DNA of 64,000 bases, from contig CP143429.1 of the NCBI GenBank assembly GCA_039636775.1, forward strand, positions 3,472,001 to 3,536,000, written 5' to 3'. The position numbers and the translations under genes are program-made. Under the pieces are notes generated by a model. It worked only from the letters and a program-made list of their open reading frames with translations, searched no databases and was not told the DNA's origin. Source of the stretch: Micrococcaceae bacterium Sec5.8 (GTDB taxonomy: Bacteria; Actinomycetota; Actinomycetes; Actinomycetales; Micrococcaceae). Positions within the stretch are counted from its first letter, which is position 1. Each line of letters opens with the position of its first letter. Shown here in pieces: positions 63,061 to 64,000 of this stretch.

Positions 63061-64000
63061 ATGAGCATCCTCGTGGCCCCGGACAGCTTCAAGGGAACCT
63101 TTACGGCCCCCGAGGTGGCCGGGCACCTGGCCGCCGGCATCCGCTCGGCCGGCGGAACCGCGCTGGAGCTGCCGGTGGCCGACGGCGGCGAGGGAACCTT
63201 TGAGGTGCTGGTTCGGGGCCTGAACGCCCTGCCCGTCACCATCAGCACCGTCGGACCCTGGGGCGACGCCATCGACGCGGCCATCGGGCTTGCTCCCGGA
63301 GGAACAGCCGTCGTCGAGCTCGCGTCTGCAAGCGGACTCAACCTGCCCTCAATCCATAAGCGTGACCCGGTCGCGGCCAGCAGCTACGGCACCGGGGTAC
63401 TCATGGCCGAAGCCGCGAGGCTCGGCGCCGGCCGGATCCTGGTCGCGGCCGGCGGTTCCGCCACGAGCGACGGCGGTGCGGGCGCCATCGCGGCGATCGA
63501 GGAACGCGGCGGCCTCCGTGGTGCGGAGGTGGTGATCCTCAGCGACGTCACCACCCATTTTTCTGATGCGGCACGGGTATTCGGACCGCAGAAGGGTGCT
63601 GATCCGGCAACCGTCGAGCTGCTCACGAGGCGCCTCGAGCAGCAGGGCCATGACTTCCTTCGCAACTATGGCCGGGACCCCCGGCTGCTGGCCCGGACCG
63701 GGGCGGCCGGCGGATTCTCCGGCGGCATTTGGGCCCGCTACGGGGCGGAGTTGGTCTCCGGGGCCGACTATGTCCTTGAGCTACTGGACTTCGATGAGCA
63801 GCTCGTTGCCAGCGCCGCTGTGGTTGTCGGCGAGGGCCGGCTGGATTCCCAGACCTGCCAGGGGAAAATCATCGCGGCAATCCTGGCCCGGTGCGGTTCG
63901 ACGCCCGTGTACGCCGTCGTCGGATCCGTCGGCGATGACTTGGGCGGTTACGCCGACAACTTTGCCGGCATCATCCTCGCCAGCGATGCGCCCGCTCTGG
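63061..64000 (+). CDS. glycerate kinase, 3' end outside window
   Basis: At least 313 aa, starting ATG 63061, 5 nt after the BKACE stop. Glycerate kinase type II: ILVAPDSFKGTFTAPEVAGH, ADGGEGTFEVL, ELASASGLNL, VAAGGSATSDGGAGAIAAIE, and AGGFSGGIWARYGAELVSGA. It phosphorylates D-glycerate to 2-phosphoglycerate (most type II members). The presence in this operon implies that glycerate is produced by the pathway, or that a glycerate-like compound is taken up. Confidence 0.92.
   Translation, partial: MSILVAPDSFKGTFTAPEVAGHLAAGIRSAGGTALELPVADGGEGTFEVLVRGLNALPVTISTVGPWGDAIDAAIGLAPGGTAVVELASASGLNLPSIHKRDPVAASSYGTGVLMAEAARLGAGRILVAAGGSATSDGGAGAIAAIEERGGLRGAEVVILSDVTTHFSDAARVFGPQKGADPATVELLTRRLEQQGHDFLRNYGRDPRLLARTGAAGGFSGGIWARYGAELVSGADYVLELLDFDEQLVASAAVVVGEGRLDSQTCQGKIIAAILARCGSTPVYAVVGSVGDDLGGYADNFAGIILASDAPAL

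Overview
The window is 64 kb of high-GC DNA from an actinobacterium, most likely a soil Micrococcaceae of the Arthrobacter/Pseudarthrobacter type. Pointers are the purF-purM-DUF3073-septum-formation-clpB neighbourhood, an HspR-type inverted repeat before clpB, a DUF222/HNH protein, LGFP repeats, a SigK-like sigma factor, and many GTG/TTG starts with ATGA/GTGA gene overlaps. These assignments come from reading motifs by eye; no search was run.

Region 1 (1-6.9 kb): the end of a GGDEF/EAL c-di-GMP protein and a methyltransferase. Then comes an envelope group: two cupredoxin lipoproteins, a small membrane protein, a secreted CHRD protein and a broken class F sortase. A SigK-like ECF sigma factor without an adjacent anti-sigma gene is divergent from a TetR regulator, with two matching operator-like sites between them. 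Similar -35/-10-like pairs precede the cupredoxin, the CHRD gene and the duplicated lipoprotein.

Region 2 (7.1-17.4 kb): after a decayed ATPase lies the most striking part. Two near-identical 880-bp inverted repeats (8207-9086 and 16552-17431) each carry a promoter region and the same lipoprotein gene, and enclose a 7.5-kb cassette. Rightward it encodes a GT2 glycosyltransferase, a DUF2064 protein, a methyltransferase, a GT-C membrane glycosyltransferase, an MTA-phosphorylase-like enzyme and a sugar-nucleotide epimerase. Leftward it encodes a membrane-anchored molybdopterin oxidoreductase and a small membrane protein. The set resembles the mycobacterial Rv0535-Rv0541c locus for the 5-methylthioxylose cap of lipoarabinomannan. 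I propose a methylthio-sugar envelope-decoration cassette with a possible sulfoxide-redox partner.

Region 3 (17.4-24.3 kb): a graveyard of broken genes (alpha/beta hydrolase, ABC exporter, MmyB-type regulator, LuxR regulator, aminoglycoside-phosphotransferase-like) between an intact CAP/LGFP secreted protein, an NmrA-like reductase and a DUF222/HNH protein.

Region 4 (24.4-36.7 kb): a heterodimeric ABC exporter, DUF808 protein, D-2-hydroxyacid dehydrogenase, two paralogous serine hydrolases, a Cys-rich 55-aa protein behind a CsoR-like operator, an alpha/beta hydrolase, a uracil-DNA-glycosylase-like protein, DUF488 and an aldo/keto reductase.

Region 5 (36.7-46.9 kb): a catabolic island (amidase, M20 carbamoylase, MHS transporter, LysR, PucR, methylmalonate/malonate-semialdehyde dehydrogenase, class III aminotransferase) fitting breakdown of an N-carbamoyl or ureide compound to a semialdehyde and acyl-CoA.

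Region 6 (46.9-58.5 kb): housekeeping genes (hydroxypyruvate-isomerase-like, Bcp peroxiredoxin, purF, purM, DUF3073, septum-formation protein, clpB). Region 7 (58.7-64 kb, open at the right edge): a LacI-controlled operon of an MFS transporter, SDR, beta-keto acid cleavage enzyme and glycerate kinase. No tRNA, rRNA, CRISPR array, transposase or integrase was recognised.
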